From Lineus longissimus (Eukaryota > Nemertea > Pilidiophora > Heteronemertea > Lineidae): a DNA stretch of 64,000 nt. This document shows positions 12,520 to 24,644 of this stretch, piece by piece. Under the pieces are notes generated by a model. It was not told where the DNA came from and did no database searches. It saw only the letters and a program-made list of their open reading frames with translations. Position 1 is the stretch's first letter, and each line of letters begins with the position of its first letter. The DNA lies in contig NC_088309.1 in the NCBI RefSeq assembly GCF_910592395.1, positions 6,264,501 through 6,328,500 on the forward strand. Direction: 5' to 3'. Position numbers and translations under genes: made by a program.

Positions 12520-14087
12520 ACATTTCTTCGGGAAGAGCTCTGAAGATTTTTTATTTATAAGAAACATATTTTACTTGTATCTCAGTTTCAGTATTTTGTA
12601 GTTGCTGCAGCAGGCGGCGGAATGATATAACATCATTGCAAGAACAAAACCTCTCGTGACAGAATTCGAAAGTAAGGTTGGACAAGGAGGGCACGGAAGC
12701 ACTGGCCTGAAGTTGGCTCCTTCATCTTTTTCATTCCCGATTCTCAAATTATTCATTCCCGATTCTCACTGTAAGGCTGTTGAGTATTGCATAGGCCAGT
12801 GACAGGTGTCGAAATTCAAATGTGCTGATTATTTTCATTCGTCTGTGTTTACGATGACATTATAAGATTTTCAAGTTATTTTCAAATGAAAGATAAGGCT
12901 GTAATGGCATATGACACATATAATTTCATTGACTGTATCTTAGCTGATTTTTTATAAAATTGAAGAAGTGATGCATCGGATGCATCGGCTGCATTTCGAA
13001 CGTCTACACCTGCCAAGAAATTCGTTAGTGTCCTTTGATCAGCGAGTCGAGTGCAATGCAGTCCACCTCCAACTGATCCGAGTTTTCTTACTGTAATTTT
13101 GAGCCTGGTGTTGGGTTACTCTCAATATTCATCATTTTTCAAAATGTCCGGCAAGTTGGTGTTATGAACAGTTTGCCGATTATACGAATAAAGATTCGAA
13201 GCACATGTAGTAATTGATCGTAAAACTCAGGAATTGTAGGCCTGTTCAAACAAAGTCTCGGTTTAACGACATGACGTGCAGAACATGAAAAACATTGGAT
13301 ATCCTGAAGGCCTCAGGCTACAATAATAACTGACCAGTCTGTTTACCACAAAATCTCGTACACAATTGAAAGTTCACTTAGGTGACATAACTTATTTTTG
13401 CCAAAAAATATGCTTACTGAAAGGAGCTTTTGACGCGTCGTGTGTACTGAACCAATACATGCAAAACATTCAACTGCATGTCTCAAAGTTTATTGCACGT
13501 ATGGATATTGGTCATAATGCCATATCCCTCTTGTATCCATATTTCCCGGAGTGACGAGGCATAGGCCCCCTGGACATGGCGTTATTTCGCTAACACCGCA
13601 CATGAGGACAGACAGGCTTTGGTGAGTGAAGCATTATAATATCAGATAGGCTGTGTCTGATTTCAGTCAATGAACCAGTGACGTACATGTATATACTTAT
13701 ATTTGCTAAGATAGTCAGTTGATCGCCATCACATGGTATACTGTGTACATAAAAGCACGTCTGAAAGAACCCGAAAAACCTCTTTGTTAACCATATCTTT
13801 GCCGATTTTTTAAAAAGCCAATCTATTTAATATTCTTTTCTCCGTATTCTTTATGTAGCATAACAGTGTATATGATGCACCAAATTCACGCGCGAGCCCA
13901 ACACGTGACGTCATCCCTGGTTTCAGGTCACCAGACGAAACTTCCTGTTGGAAGTGAAAGCGTTGGGAGGGTTCTCCTGAACCCTTTTTTTGTGGTGAAA
14001 TAAATATTCGATTGGAAAAATATTAATCAGTCAATCAATGTTTCTTCTCAAATTAATGGATTGAATGTCGTGCGTTTTTCTTTTCAG
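12520..14087. other. Intergenic spacer between glycosyltransferase copies 1 and 2
   Basis: No coding exon seen. The pyrimidine tract and acceptor of copy 2 end at 14087 (TTTTTCTTTTCAG). A non-coding first exon and promoter for copy 2 should be here, but I cannot locate them. Confidence 0.5.
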
Positions 14088-14131
14088 AAATCGAACCCAC
14101 CGATGCATAGAACCACAACAGATAGCTCACT

Positions 14132-15430
14132 ATGGATCGTCCGCGGATTGGCCTAGGGCAACTGGCCACTGCCTTCATCACCCTGGTCCTCGTAACCTTC
14201 TTGGCTTGCTTCTCAATCGTTGGAACTGGTAACATGTACGACAATCGCCACATCCACGCCTTGCGAGAAATGGTTCGCCGGCCTTCAGAGTCAAACCTTG
14301 AGAAAGTTAGCCGCCAGAGCCGAGAGCTTCAAGGAGGAGAGTCAACTGGCTTTTCTTTGGGTACCGCGGATGAACAAGAGTTACCAAGAACGAATCTCGC
14401 CGATCCGGAAAATTATAACTTTGTTCAGTTCATTAAAGAATCGAAATCATTATCGCGCATCCCGTTGAATTCTGTCTCTCCAGTCGCAAAAAGAATTTTC
14501 GAAAAGACAGACTGTAACCTCCCCGATTTAGTTTATCCGACGCCGATACTTAAAAAGAACGCGGAGGACTCTGTCCCTAGGATTTTGCATCTAACTTGGA
14601 AATCGGAGTTATTGCCGGGGTTGTCTGTGCAATGGGTAAAACAATGGAAGCGAACGAACCCAGACTGGCAAGTGTGGTATTGGACTGACACCCAGGCCAA
14701 GGCATTTGTTTCGAAATACTTCCCCACCTACACCGTGTTCAGGCGTTACAAAGCCGCCATTGAACGCGCGGATGCCATACGATATTTTGTCTTGTACCAC
14801 TATGGCGGCGTGTACGCTGATCTTGACATTGAACCCCTGGTGTCATTGAACCCTATTGTTGATAAATACACATGTTTCCTTAGTCAGGAACCCGACGAAC
14901 ATTCTCAGTTACTGAGGCCATATTTTCTTAACAAGTTCCGATACTTGGCATGTAATGCAGTAATGGCTTGTCGAAAAAATCACCCGTATTTTAAATACGT
15001 GATAGACAATTTAGCCAGGAATCTTGCACATCAAAAGGTTACTGTTGGTCGGACTGGGCCGTTTATGTTGTCACAAATGCACGTGGAATACGTGGAGAAG
15101 TTTACCAAAGCTCAATGTGATGATCCAAACCAAAGGATAGGAATCATGCCTACCGAATTGTTTATTCCTACATTTGATTCCTTGCAAATAGAAACGATGA
15201 AAAGAATGTGCAAAAATCAGGTGAAGTTGCTTCCAGGGCAGCAGCGCGTCTGCACAGACCTAAGAGAAAGACAATATACAAATCAGGCGTACGACGTTTC
15301 TTTTACAGTTCACCATTGGTTTCATACGTGGACAAAGCTGGGACACGCGGAGTATTTCAAAAAAGGATTCACCTTCAATAGCACCCATATAAACAACGTT
15401 TTACCTGATGCGAAAATAATCATTGTTTAG
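14132..15430 (+). CDS. Type II membrane glycosyltransferase, GT32-like, copy 2
   Basis: 432 residues in one coding exon. The ATG lies 44 bases into an exon whose acceptor ends at 14087. Signal-anchor at about residues 10-32. Catalytic domain landmarks: LHLTWKSE (152-159), TNPDWQVWYWTD, YGGVYADLD with DLD at 230-232, TGP at 308-310, HHWFHTW at 394-400, and the C-terminal NST sequon. It aligns with copy 1 over the whole catalytic part with almost no gaps, and differs mainly in the stem (residues 35-130). Expected to act in the Golgi lumen on an unknown acceptor. No stop, frameshift or loss of a motif residue, so it looks functional. Confidence 0.88.
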   Translation: MDRPRIGLGQLATAFITLVLVTFLACFSIVGTGNMYDNRHIHALREMVRRPSESNLEKVSRQSRELQGGESTGFSLGTADEQELPRTNLADPENYNFVQFIKESKSLSRIPLNSVSPVAKRIFEKTDCNLPDLVYPTPILKKNAEDSVPRILHLTWKSELLPGLSVQWVKQWKRTNPDWQVWYWTDTQAKAFVSKYFPTYTVFRRYKAAIERADAIRYFVLYHYGGVYADLDIEPLVSLNPIVDKYTCFLSQEPDEHSQLLRPYFLNKFRYLACNAVMACRKNHPYFKYVIDNLARNLAHQKVTVGRTGPFMLSQMHVEYVEKFTKAQCDDPNQRIGIMPTELFIPTFDSLQIETMKRMCKNQVKLLPGQQRVCTDLRERQYTNQAYDVSFTVHHWFHTWTKLGHAEYFKKGFTFNSTHINNVLPDAKIIIV

Positions 15431-16119
15431 TTCTTTGCTCTGGTGCTGGTTTGAGGGTCTGTGCGCTTCATCCAATGGCAAATCGAATTTTGCAAAACGG
15501 AACGTTCCTACCTCGTCGGCAGGTGATTATTACCTAGTTTAAGTTGTGCACTGTCACCTACACATTATCCGTGCAAAACATCCTCATGTCAGTACTGCAG
15601 CGACGTCTTGGGAGTCCTCAAAGGGAGCGATGAAGCATGTTTCGTTCCGCAAAATAACATTGGTCATTTAGACAATCAGTATTTGCGATTGTTGCGGTTT
15701 TGGCCTCACAACTTATACCTGAGCGATGTTTTGCTGTCAAACAGGACATCACTTTGTAAGGTGAACGATTGTATAGTGTCCTGAAACGTACATGTATGAT
15801 TCGACTGCATGAAAGACATGATGACACTGTGAAATGTATTTGTTCATTGTTAAAAAAAGCGAAATCTATAATTCTGTCCGACATGTCCGACACAAAAACT
15901 GCTTTCTGCCGGTTGTCAGGCTCTATCGGGTTCAAACATTGATAACTGTTCTGTTATATATACATATATGTAGATATGTAGTCCTCGTCAATAGCTGCAG
16001 TAGTTTTTCTGACGGGAGGATTCCGCCGTTGTTAACGGTACTATATTGTTACAAGATGTATTTTGCAAACTTCTTGAGCCACTGTGGTGAGAGGTGGAGT
16101 GCATGTTTTACCTTGTTTG

Positions 16120-16125
16120 AATAAA
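16120..16125 (+). terminator. Possible polyadenylation signal, glycosyltransferase copy 2
   Basis: AATAAA about 690 bases after the copy 2 stop. It is the first clear one I see on this strand. Confidence 0.4.
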
Positions 16126-17054
16126 ATATTTCACAAAGTGTTGAACATATGTATGCTGTATGTTGTTTTATTCTACTTCTCTTTACGCAACCGTTCGCCC
16201 TTGGACTACATGTACTTGAAAATGACCTTGGTTGCCCGAAAAGCTGGATTCGAGAGAATGACAAAAGCAAAAGCTGCGTATAGTGCGCTGCTTGTACATG
16301 CAACTTGAATTGAATATCCTTCTTAGACAGGCGGAATTTTTACACGATTCATATCCATATCCCTTTAAACTCTATACAATGTATACATGCTTTCACCCTG
16401 TCTTTCGCGCTTGTGCTTAATCACCATGAAATCTCGGACTTAAACATGTTCGTGAAAGTCAGCGTGTGTACAAAGCCCCTTTTCAAAAAAGCTAGCACAA
16501 TGAGAACAAAATGTTGTGATTGGGTTAGCTACATGGGAGGTTCCATATAGCATGAGGGGAAATTAGTACACAATGTCTATAACATTACGACAGAATATAG
16601 CAATGACTGCGGAAAACCCATCTAGTACGTTGGCACATGTAATATTCCGTTTGCACACCAAATTGACCACACAACTGGGCAAATATTGTTTTTCCATCTC
16701 ATGTTTTCACACATGCATTTACTGCAATCATGATAAACATTTGTGTTGGTAACATGTTTAGCTAAGTTAAACTTAACCCGACTACCCGTAATTGTGCATG
16801 TAAAATTCGACTGTAGCTTCACGATTCGAGTGACACAGGACCGTCACAGAGAGAATGCCGGGAAACGTTTCGCGCAAAGAAGTCTTGGGAAAAGCGTCTT
16901 TCTTCTTTTCCAACTGACGAATCTACCCGAAAAGGATCATTCTATACGACTTAGTTACCGGTACTTTACTTTCACTTCAAGGTATGAGTGCATTTTTCCC
17001 TTTTTTCTTCTTTTTAGCCGATGACATTCTGTAGTTTCATTCACCGATATAAGG

Positions 17055-17190
17055 CGTTTCTACAAACACTTCATCTGTGAATGAGGTTTCCACAAAAAAG
17101 CTCGCATGTGAATGAGGTTTTCACAAAATTTGGCCTGCGATTGAAGGTTCTACAATAGTCGCATTAGAAGGATGTTTTCACAAACCCCGG
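17055..17190. repeat. Degenerate ~33-bp tandem repeat
   Basis: About four units built on TGTGAATGAGGTTTCCACAAA, each with substitutions, shortly upstream of glycosyltransferase copy 3. Confidence 0.6.
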
Positions 17191-17414
17191 CCCGGCCACT
17201 TCATAACCAGTCCGAAGGATTCCCCAAGTGCGGCGATTCGTCGCGGACACTATGCTAGGAGATACATGTACGTGACCTTGGTGTAGCTACATGTAGGTCA
17301 GAGTATTTGGGCAGGTATGAGGAGGAAGGTGGCTTGCTCATCAGTGTTTTGTCTACCTTAGGGTCTTTACCTGACAGCGTATCACGCTCTCTCATTTCAA
17401 TTTCAGTCGCCAGT

Positions 17415-18743
17415 ATGTCGCGAGTGAAGTACGTGTACAGTACAAAGCCAACAAGTACGAAGTCCTCCTACACCCGGTCAATCTCCATCGGGACGGTCTT
17501 CTTCATTCTGTGCTCCGTGGGTATCATCATTTTCCTCAGCTTTGTCAATCACATCGACCAGCATCGCTTAAAACGTGCCATGGCCAAGAAAAAGGACACA
17601 GCTTTCTCTGAGAAGCTCCAACAAGTGATATTACGTAGCGTCAGTGCGTCGAAGAAGGTAAAGCAAAGGAGGACCACGTTTGTAGTCAATCGCACTGTTG
17701 GTGAGTTTAGGGTGTTCATTGAAGAGTACAAGAATAGGATTACAATTCCGTATGACTCGTTGAGTTGTGACATTAAGGTTGGTTTAGCTAAGGGGAATTG
17801 CTCGATTGAGGACTTGGTGTACCCGGCACCGATCTCGAGTGGAAATGCAGGCACAGGAGTGCCGAAACTTTTGCATTTGACTTGGAAGAGCGAACGCATC
17901 CCTGGGATGACCATTCAGTGGATTAAACGTTGGGCAGAAACAAACCCCGATTGGGAAATATGGTTCTGGACTGATGCAACAGTAAACTTATTCATGTTAT
18001 CAAAATTCAAGGCATTCAAATTCTTTCACAAATACCCTTCTCACATAGAAAAAGCGGATGCATTTAGATATTTTGTCATTTACGAATATGGCGGATTTTA
18101 TGCAGATCTAGATATCGAACCACTCGCTTCTATAAACCCAGTCATTGAGACATACGGATGCTTATTGAGCCAGGAGCCTGACGAGCACGGCCTGCTACTG
18201 CACCCCGAATTCGCCAGCAAATTTAACAAGTTGGCTTGTAATGCGGTCATGTTTTGTCGGTCGCGACACCCATTCTTTCGCTTCGTCATAGACAACTTGC
18301 AGAAAAACTTCGAGAAGTACCGCGAGGTTCTTGATCGAACCGGCCCGGGAATGATATCGCGAGCTCACGTGGAATACATCGAGAAATATGCGGAGGATTT
18401 GTGCCGGGACAAGTCAAAACGTGTCGGAATGGCACCAGCCGAGCTGTTCATCCCGACATTTGACACGATGCAAATGGATGACGTGGTTAGAAAATGTGAG
18501 GGAAACAGCTCAACTTTTACGCAGGACAGGCAGAGAATCTGCCGAAACTTAGAAAATACAGAATTCGTAAATGCTCCATACGATGTTTCTTTTACGAATC
18601 ATCACTGGTTGCATACTTGGACGCGCAAGGGTATACAGAAGAACTTCCGCAGGGGCTACTTTTATAACAGTACTTTGGTAACGGCTGTTCTCCAGAAGGC
18701 AAAACTAATTCGCTTTGTCAATGGGACATTGCAACGGACTTGA
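17415..18743 (+). CDS. Type II membrane glycosyltransferase, GT32-like, copy 3
   Basis: 442 residues from the ATG at 17415. The frame stays open upstream to 17307, but a good 3' splice site (TTTCAATTTCAG) ends at 17406, eight bases before this ATG. The extra 36 residues would be intron, and starting here matches the other two copies. Signal-anchor at about residues 23-43. Catalytic landmarks: LLHLTWKSE (152-160), TNPDWEIWFWTD, YGGFYADLD with DLD at 231-233, a TGPG motif, and HHWLHTW near the C-terminus. The conserved NST sequon is present, and a short tail follows it that the paralogs lack. Golgi glycosyltransferase, acceptor unknown. Intact. Confidence 0.87.
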   Translation: MSRVKYVYSTKPTSTKSSYTRSISIGTVFFILCSVGIIIFLSFVNHIDQHRLKRAMAKKKDTAFSEKLQQVILRSVSASKKVKQRRTTFVVNRTVGEFRVFIEEYKNRITIPYDSLSCDIKVGLAKGNCSIEDLVYPAPISSGNAGTGVPKLLHLTWKSERIPGMTIQWIKRWAETNPDWEIWFWTDATVNLFMLSKFKAFKFFHKYPSHIEKADAFRYFVIYEYGGFYADLDIEPLASINPVIETYGCLLSQEPDEHGLLLHPEFASKFNKLACNAVMFCRSRHPFFRFVIDNLQKNFEKYREVLDRTGPGMISRAHVEYIEKYAEDLCRDKSKRVGMAPAELFIPTFDTMQMDDVVRKCEGNSSTFTQDRQRICRNLENTEFVNAPYDVSFTNHHWLHTWTRKGIQKNFRRGYFYNSTLVTAVLQKAKLIRFVNGTLQRT

Positions 18744-19900
18744 TATCCGAATCCATTACAATATCGGTAGGAAGAAGTGGTGCGACTGCAGTTGTCAGTA
18801 GCCCTGCTATGCTTTTTCAGGGGCGGATCGTGGAGGTTGCAAACTAAGCCCGAAATTTAAGAAAAGCTTTTGGTGTAACTTTCGGTTGAAAGGGCGTGCA
18901 CCATTCCCCCTTTGGATCCAGGCTTCTACCAGTACCAGGAGAAGGTGTTGCCAACGAGAAAGCCGTTACAGCTCCTTACCAATTTACACTGCTACCTATA
19001 CTTTGAACGATCCTGGCTGATTTTAAATTTTATGCCACCTTTCTTGTATTTCTTGGTTGTTCAATTATCGTCATGTTTTTTGCATTGTAACTGTATACCC
19101 TGTTGATTTAAGGAGATGAAAAGTGTTGCTGAGCTTATATTTGTTGAAATGAAATAGTCGATTTAAATAATAACACAGGCAAAGAATTGACTGACATGCC
19201 AACACGGACTTCGTCCGTGTTGTCGAGAAGAATATTTAGTCGAGGTAATGTTGTAAGTTTCTGCAGATTTTTCGAATAACGTCCACACCGAGTCGATGCT
19301 GATTTGGTTTTTTTGGTCGCTCCTTTCTAATCCTGAAGAGCCTGATGCAGCATCTCCCTGGAAGGAGAAATGTAATCTGCTGTAAGATATCTTGTCAGAT
19401 CATTTACTTTCCTGTTTAAAACTCACTTTACACTTCATTTCTGCCAACATCATGAATTTTCAACTCCTCATGAAAGAAGTGATACCAAACTCGAGGTTTG
19501 ATTGCTTCACCAAAAAACGCGATGGTGGAGCTCGGCCGAGGTTTTCGCCAACATTTTATCTCTACATTGTTCAAATATAGCCACTTGTCGGTAATTTTTT
19601 AAAAATCGTGACCTATTCCACCCGAGCGGTTTTGATGAGACAATCAATGCCGACAGTGAGTTATCAATTTTTCTGACTGCTCACCCGAAGCGGTTTTGCT
19701 TGCCTGACCAACCATTGAATTCCATTGATAAGTAAGGAGTTGAAAAGTATTGCTGAGCTTATAAAAAAAAGTATGCTTGACGCGGTGTGCTCGGACATTG
19801 TTGCAACACGTCTGTGTCAGCTGTTTGGTATGAGGTTTTTTCATTGAAAACTGCGGTTCATTATGTGTTTCAGAATACTCGATAATAATCGGCTCTAACT
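18744..19900. other. Convergent intergenic region
   Basis: Lies between glycosyltransferase copy 3 (+) and the end of the ornithine decarboxylase-like gene (-), so it holds both 3' ends. No clear AATAAA for either was found. CACCCGA.GCGGTTTTG occurs twice (about 19620 and 19682). Confidence 0.45.
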
Positions 19901-22900
19901 TCAAAAGCCAAATACTTGCCGGTATTTCTCTGAAATCGTGACATACTTCGTGCTTTCTGGCAGGCTATTGAAACTCGTGCTCATGACAGTCGAGTAGCTG
20001 CCAATGTCCCTTGCAACTAGCCATTCTCCAATTGCCATGTCAGGTAAGTCGACGCTGTAGGCTAAAACGTCAGCTCCGCAACATGTCATGCCGTAGAGAA
20101 TTGATACGAAATTCTTTACTTCACCGTTACAGGGCTACAAAGGAAATTAAAGCAACTACAAAAATAATGTCGTTGATGCCCTGTTACAACCGATAATGTC
20201 GACCCAAAAAGATGCAAAAACAGTGTTTATATCGTGCTCTCATCATGTCCGAAAGAAACAACCGCCTTTCGACATTGGAAAAAGTTTCAACATGAGTTAA
20301 ACTGTTTGGACAATTATGCGTAGGGGAAAAGTTTCGTCGACATTATGCGTTAAACAGTTTGGACATCATGTGTTGGCAAAGAATTTGATAGTATACGTTA
20401 TTTTGACATTATCGGATATTTTGGACACAAATGAGATGAAAGTGTGGACAAAATCCATCGATGAAAATGTTTCGACAATATGGGTCGATTTCGACATAAT
20501 CAGTTTTTTTCATCGGCGATGAGCCAACATCGCAAGGCTGCAAGTTATTTGGGGATGAATTGGCCAGGTAGTGCATTATGATACATGTAATGCCGGGGTC
20601 AAGTGGCAGTTACTCATGCAAGGCCCTCTTCAAGCATGTTGACAGGGCTTGCATGGAGGCAAAAATTGCATGTAAGCAAAAATTCATATGAACAAAACTA
20701 TGTATATTCTCTATCTCGTTCTGGCACCAGTGGTTTTCAATATACTCCGTCTCTCGATATTCTGTATACGAGGTAGGAGTATCAAAAACCTGAATCTCAG
20801 GATGTGTATATCGTTGATGCAAGTCTAGTTACTCACAGGAGTTAGTGGCTCTATTTTTCGTCCATCTCCATCACGCAGGAAGTTCAGGGAAAACAACTGA
20901 AACAGACTCTGGTTGCATATGTACATGGCGTCAGGAAGCCCTGCCTTTCTCAAGCGATGAACACAAAGATCCATTCCAGCTACAATAAAGGAAATATATG
21001 TCGCTACCTGCACTCGAACATCGTGATCTAGTCTAGATCTTCAAGTAAAATCTGACAAAGAAAAGAAAAGGACCTACCAATGGTGGCATCGTGCTAGCCA
21101 GTGATACGAACTACGCCACTGTCATACAGGTTGTATTTTGGCACACACTGTATTGTACATAGTTAGAAAACGAAACAGTAAGCTGAATTCAATAGAGATA
21201 TTTCTGAACTTGCGGCCGGGAATCATACATAACTTGTAAGAATCGTTGAAAGTGTGGCAAAATACATACAAAGTTTTTATTCACAGGATACATTCGATTG
21301 TATGATTATTTTCCTTACCCAACATTTCTGGGTCTGGACCCTTACACAAGTCCTCGTAGCTACGGACCAGTGCCTTCTTATCTCTCTTATCGAGTATATT
21401 CATGTACACAGTGCCGAGGCTTGAGGCAAAGTACCTCCCAGGTTCAGCGACAATGCGGACTCCGGAACCTTCTGGAAAATGGAGGTCTAGCGCTTTTGTT
21501 AGCTCTGCACCAACCTGCAGCCAAGAAAAAAGACTCCGTGTTCACTGCTCAACTTGAACACTGTGTTCAAACGACCAAAGCTATATTTCCCACAAGTAGA
21601 GTCTATTGATCATATCATTTTGTTGTGCAGGGTGTTTCAATACAAATCGGGTATTTCTCAATCGACTATGACCCGTCAGCATTAAAATGCGTAAGAGTCC
21701 ACCCAACAACGAATCGGGCTATTGGAATGTATTTCCAGTTGGTATCGCAGGCTCCTCCCATGACGCGCCTGTACACAGGATGAAGATCATCTGTGACATA
21801 TCCATTTGGAAAGAAATCATCATTCCGTGAACAAACTCACACATTTTGGTGTGATGTCTATGCGCCATGAGTTTCACTGGCGAGTGTGGCGTGTGTCTGG
21901 GCGACTCTTTACGTGAAGTTCTATTGAGGTATGTTTCCTACTCAATGATAAGCAACATGAATGCTCGAATAATAACCTGATCAAGAATCTGAAAGCAGTG
22001 TTAAGCTTTGTTTCCAAAACAGTTAATCAATGTAAAAACGTGCTTCAGGTTAAATCCAAATTGTAATAACATCGCGTACCTTATCGAATTGCCCTGGTTC
22101 TTTCGGTATTCCTCCACAGATGTCCAAGAGCGAGACATCAAAACCAAACTCCCGCGCGATTTCAAACACTGACGCCACCTTTGCCATGATGTCGCTGTGC
22201 ACCGATGGATTCAGATTGCCGTAGATTAACCGGTATCTGTATAAAAGAAATAATCACAATCTGACCATCCTATGAACCGATGAAGAAGGATGGAAGAAGA
22301 CTATAGCGTCTTTCCCCCATTAGTTTTTTTCAAAATCTCAAAAACCTTCCAGTCATTTCCAAGAATGTAGGAATTGCGAAGTTCGAAACTCGAAGGCCCC
22401 GAAAGTGTGTGTTGCTTTGTCAGTTTCCAAGAAACCACCTCCATGGACCCTGCTATACTACCGATGGACGTGCGATAACCCACTTAGGAGTGATAGTTTC
22501 CCAGTCAACCGTTTTCCAGATATGGCGTAAAGCGGCCTGCGCTTTACCGTCGATATTTACAATGTGCGTGACGTGTCAATGTATGATAATACCTACGTTA
22601 TTCCCAATACTTCTAACCCAAGCTCCTTAGCTTTTTTCAGTAGATGCTTGATGTCTTTTATGTGGCTTCCAAAACGGATACCCATTTCCCTACCATAAAG
22701 CTCGTCATCACTAGGAACCACCGATATCCTCAGTAGCAGCCTGACGGAAAAAAACACCGCATTTGTGATACATTATCCATCATGAGGGCAGTTTAAAGAC
22801 CAGATCAGGCCAGATCACATCACATCGCTCACGATGTGATCTCGTAAAGACATTAAAGTATATACTACATCGAACCAGACCACACCTGAGACCATCTAGA

Positions 22901-24067
22901 TCCCATTCGTGTGCGTTTACGCGGCAGACCAATCAAGACCGATCCGGATCGACCTAGATCGGTTTGGTCCTTTTATAAACGGGCCTATGGAGTGGTACAG
23001 CAAAAACTACTCCATCACTACAAGAATCTTAGCAATGGCTTCGAATGATATCCATATTTATCAATCTCAATGATACTAAAAGTACACGTATGTATGATGC
23101 GTTGACTCTTTTAGGTGTCGGACAAGCTTCCCACTTTGTCAATACGTACATCGTACTTCACCCAGTTTTCCTGTGAGATCCCGAGCCAAAGTTACCTAAG
23201 AACTACTCAAAACTTACTTAGCTTTTGGGTGCAACTCCTTTATCTTCAGCATTTCACCCTCGCTGTCAACGGATAAGGTGTTGACGCCTTGAGCGGCTAG
23301 ATACTTCAGGAAGGGACCCGTCCGGACGGGATTCCCTATGATGATGTTGCCTGGCTTAACACCAATGCTTAGCACGTGTTCCACCTCTGGCTATAGTCAC
23401 CATAACCGGCACATTTAAAAGGTTAAAAGTCAGCAAAATTAGCAAATTAGCAGGTCTGGAACAAAGGAAGAACGCCCGCCAATTTAGTCCATACTTCGAA
23501 ATAAAGCTTTTTGAGGTTCTGAACTAGAACTATAATCTCAAAAAAACAGTTGTGTTTTTTCCATTTTACCGAAAATGCTCTACGGGGGGCATATTTGTGT
23601 TGGCCGAAAAACCATAAACGCTTTTTCAAAAGCTAAAAAACTTTTATTTCTAAGAGCGTACGTACTCAAGTTACAAAACATAAATTTTCACAGATCTGGG
23701 GGAATTTCCATCACATTCGATAAATGAAACGTGTTAATATACCATAAAGGAATCAACAAAATGTTATTCTGCCCTGCTAAGGCTGAAAGACAGTAACTGC
23801 ATTCGGAAAATTTTGATCAACAAAAATTCAGTGCTTCACTGATCTAAAGGAATGTAACTAAAGTACCGGTATATGTCCTCACCTGACTGGCACATTCGAA
23901 TCCGACACCAAGCTGCTTCATAATCCTGAGGATTATATCATCATCATTGCATTTAATTGCTGAAATGAAAACGCCTTATCTTTAGAACGGTAAAATCGCA
24001 AACAGCGATCTTTGATGATGATGGTGACAATGCCGTTAATGGTAATGATGGCGATGATGACGATGAT

Positions 24068-24102
<35 letters not shown>

Positions 24103-24644
24103 TGACGATGACAGTTACCGTAATATACGTCAACGCGCGGTAGACACCGTTTCCATTGCAGGTATCTTTCGATGAGGCCATCAAGATGTGTGATATAGAT
24201 TGATCCGTTTACCTGAAAGTGATGAGGACAGTTAGTGTTATCCCTGTACCTCTCTTTCTACTCAGGGGTTGCCACTTTGCTGAAACTCGGTATAATATGT
24301 TATATATCTGTATACATAACGTATTAACACAATAAGAAATTTACAAATTTGAACGAACGGCGTATGGACGTTAAGGTATTTCAAAAGCTGAAAAACCTTT
24401 ATTTCAAAGAGTACACAAATGGAAGTGGAAGCGTAGAACCAAGGAGGTATGGAGTAGAGGGGATTGCCAGACAGCATTTATTGTCAATACTCACGTCATA
24501 CTTCCCCAGTTTTCCTGTGATATCACGAGCCAAGTCGTCCGGGGTGATCCCATCGCGAAGAACATAAATACTCCGATTTGCCGAGTTCTCCACCTTTTCG
24601 TATTTGGCCATCTCGTGGTTGTTGACCGGAATTCCAGTAGACAT
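19901..24644 (-). CDS. Ornithine decarboxylase/antizyme-inhibitor family protein, likely inactive
   Basis: Nine coding exons on the minus strand: 24644-24495, 24212-24119, 23959-23883, 23390-23218, 22740-22597, 22236-22080, 21514-21319, 20979-20837 and 20134-19901. Splice phases all agree and give 455 residues (human ODC is 461). The ATG at 24644 is the first after an in-frame TAA. The fold-type III PLP protein is recognisable throughout: YAIKCN (PLP lysine K84), GFECAS, KLLLRIS, LDICGG, AEPGRY (289-294), TCCGADVL, and GEWLVARDIGSYS. ODC decarboxylates ornithine to putrescine as a dimer. Here His197 of ODC aligns with Arg215, Asp332 with Gln354, and Asp361 with Cys397, while Lys69 and Cys360 (C396) are kept. 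Loss of substrate and phosphate-site residues suggests a pseudoenzyme, perhaps antizyme-inhibitor-like, with polyamine-regulatory function. This is inference. There is an insertion around residues 310-345 relative to ODC. Confidence 0.88.
22785..22987. mobile_element. MITE-like element in the ODC-like gene's intron 4
   Basis: Imperfect terminal inverted repeats (left GGGCAGTTTAAAGACC, right reading inward GGCCCGTTTATAAAAGGACC) bound about 200 bp containing palindromic GATCCGGATC-type motifs. The ends resemble those of the element at 35818-36017, so both may be the same non-autonomous family. No coding capacity. Confidence 0.55.
23485..23665. repeat. Inverted-repeat relic, AAATAAAGCTTTTTGAGGTTCT family
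   Basis: CGAAATAAAGCTTTTTGAGGTTCTG near 23490 is mirrored by AAAGCTAAAAAACTTTTATTTCTAAGAG near 23630. Related single arms occur at about 24365-24415 and 30745-30790. Looks like a small DNA-transposon derivative within the intron between exons 3 and 4 of the ODC-like gene. Confidence 0.45.
24003..24113. repeat. GAT/GAC microsatellite beside an ODC-like 5' splice site
   Basis: Dense GATGATGACGACGACGATGACGAC triplets in intron 2 of the ODC-like gene. The tract ends only a few bases from the exon 2 donor (24118). Confidence 0.9.

Larger units (their letters stand above)
15431..17406. other. Intergenic spacer between glycosyltransferase copies 2 and 3
   Basis: Contains an AATAAA at 16120-16125 and a short degenerate tandem repeat at about 17055-17190. 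The acceptor of copy 3 ends at 17406. No coding exon seen. Confidence 0.5.

Noticed and set aside
17307-17414. 36-residue N-terminal extension of glycosyltransferase copy 3
   Set aside because: It spans a strong pyrimidine tract and acceptor ending at 17406, lacks similarity to the paralogs, and would precede the signal-anchor.
21298-21609. 103-residue plus-strand frame
   Set aside because: Antisense to exon 7 of the ODC-like gene, which encodes AEPGRY on the minus strand.
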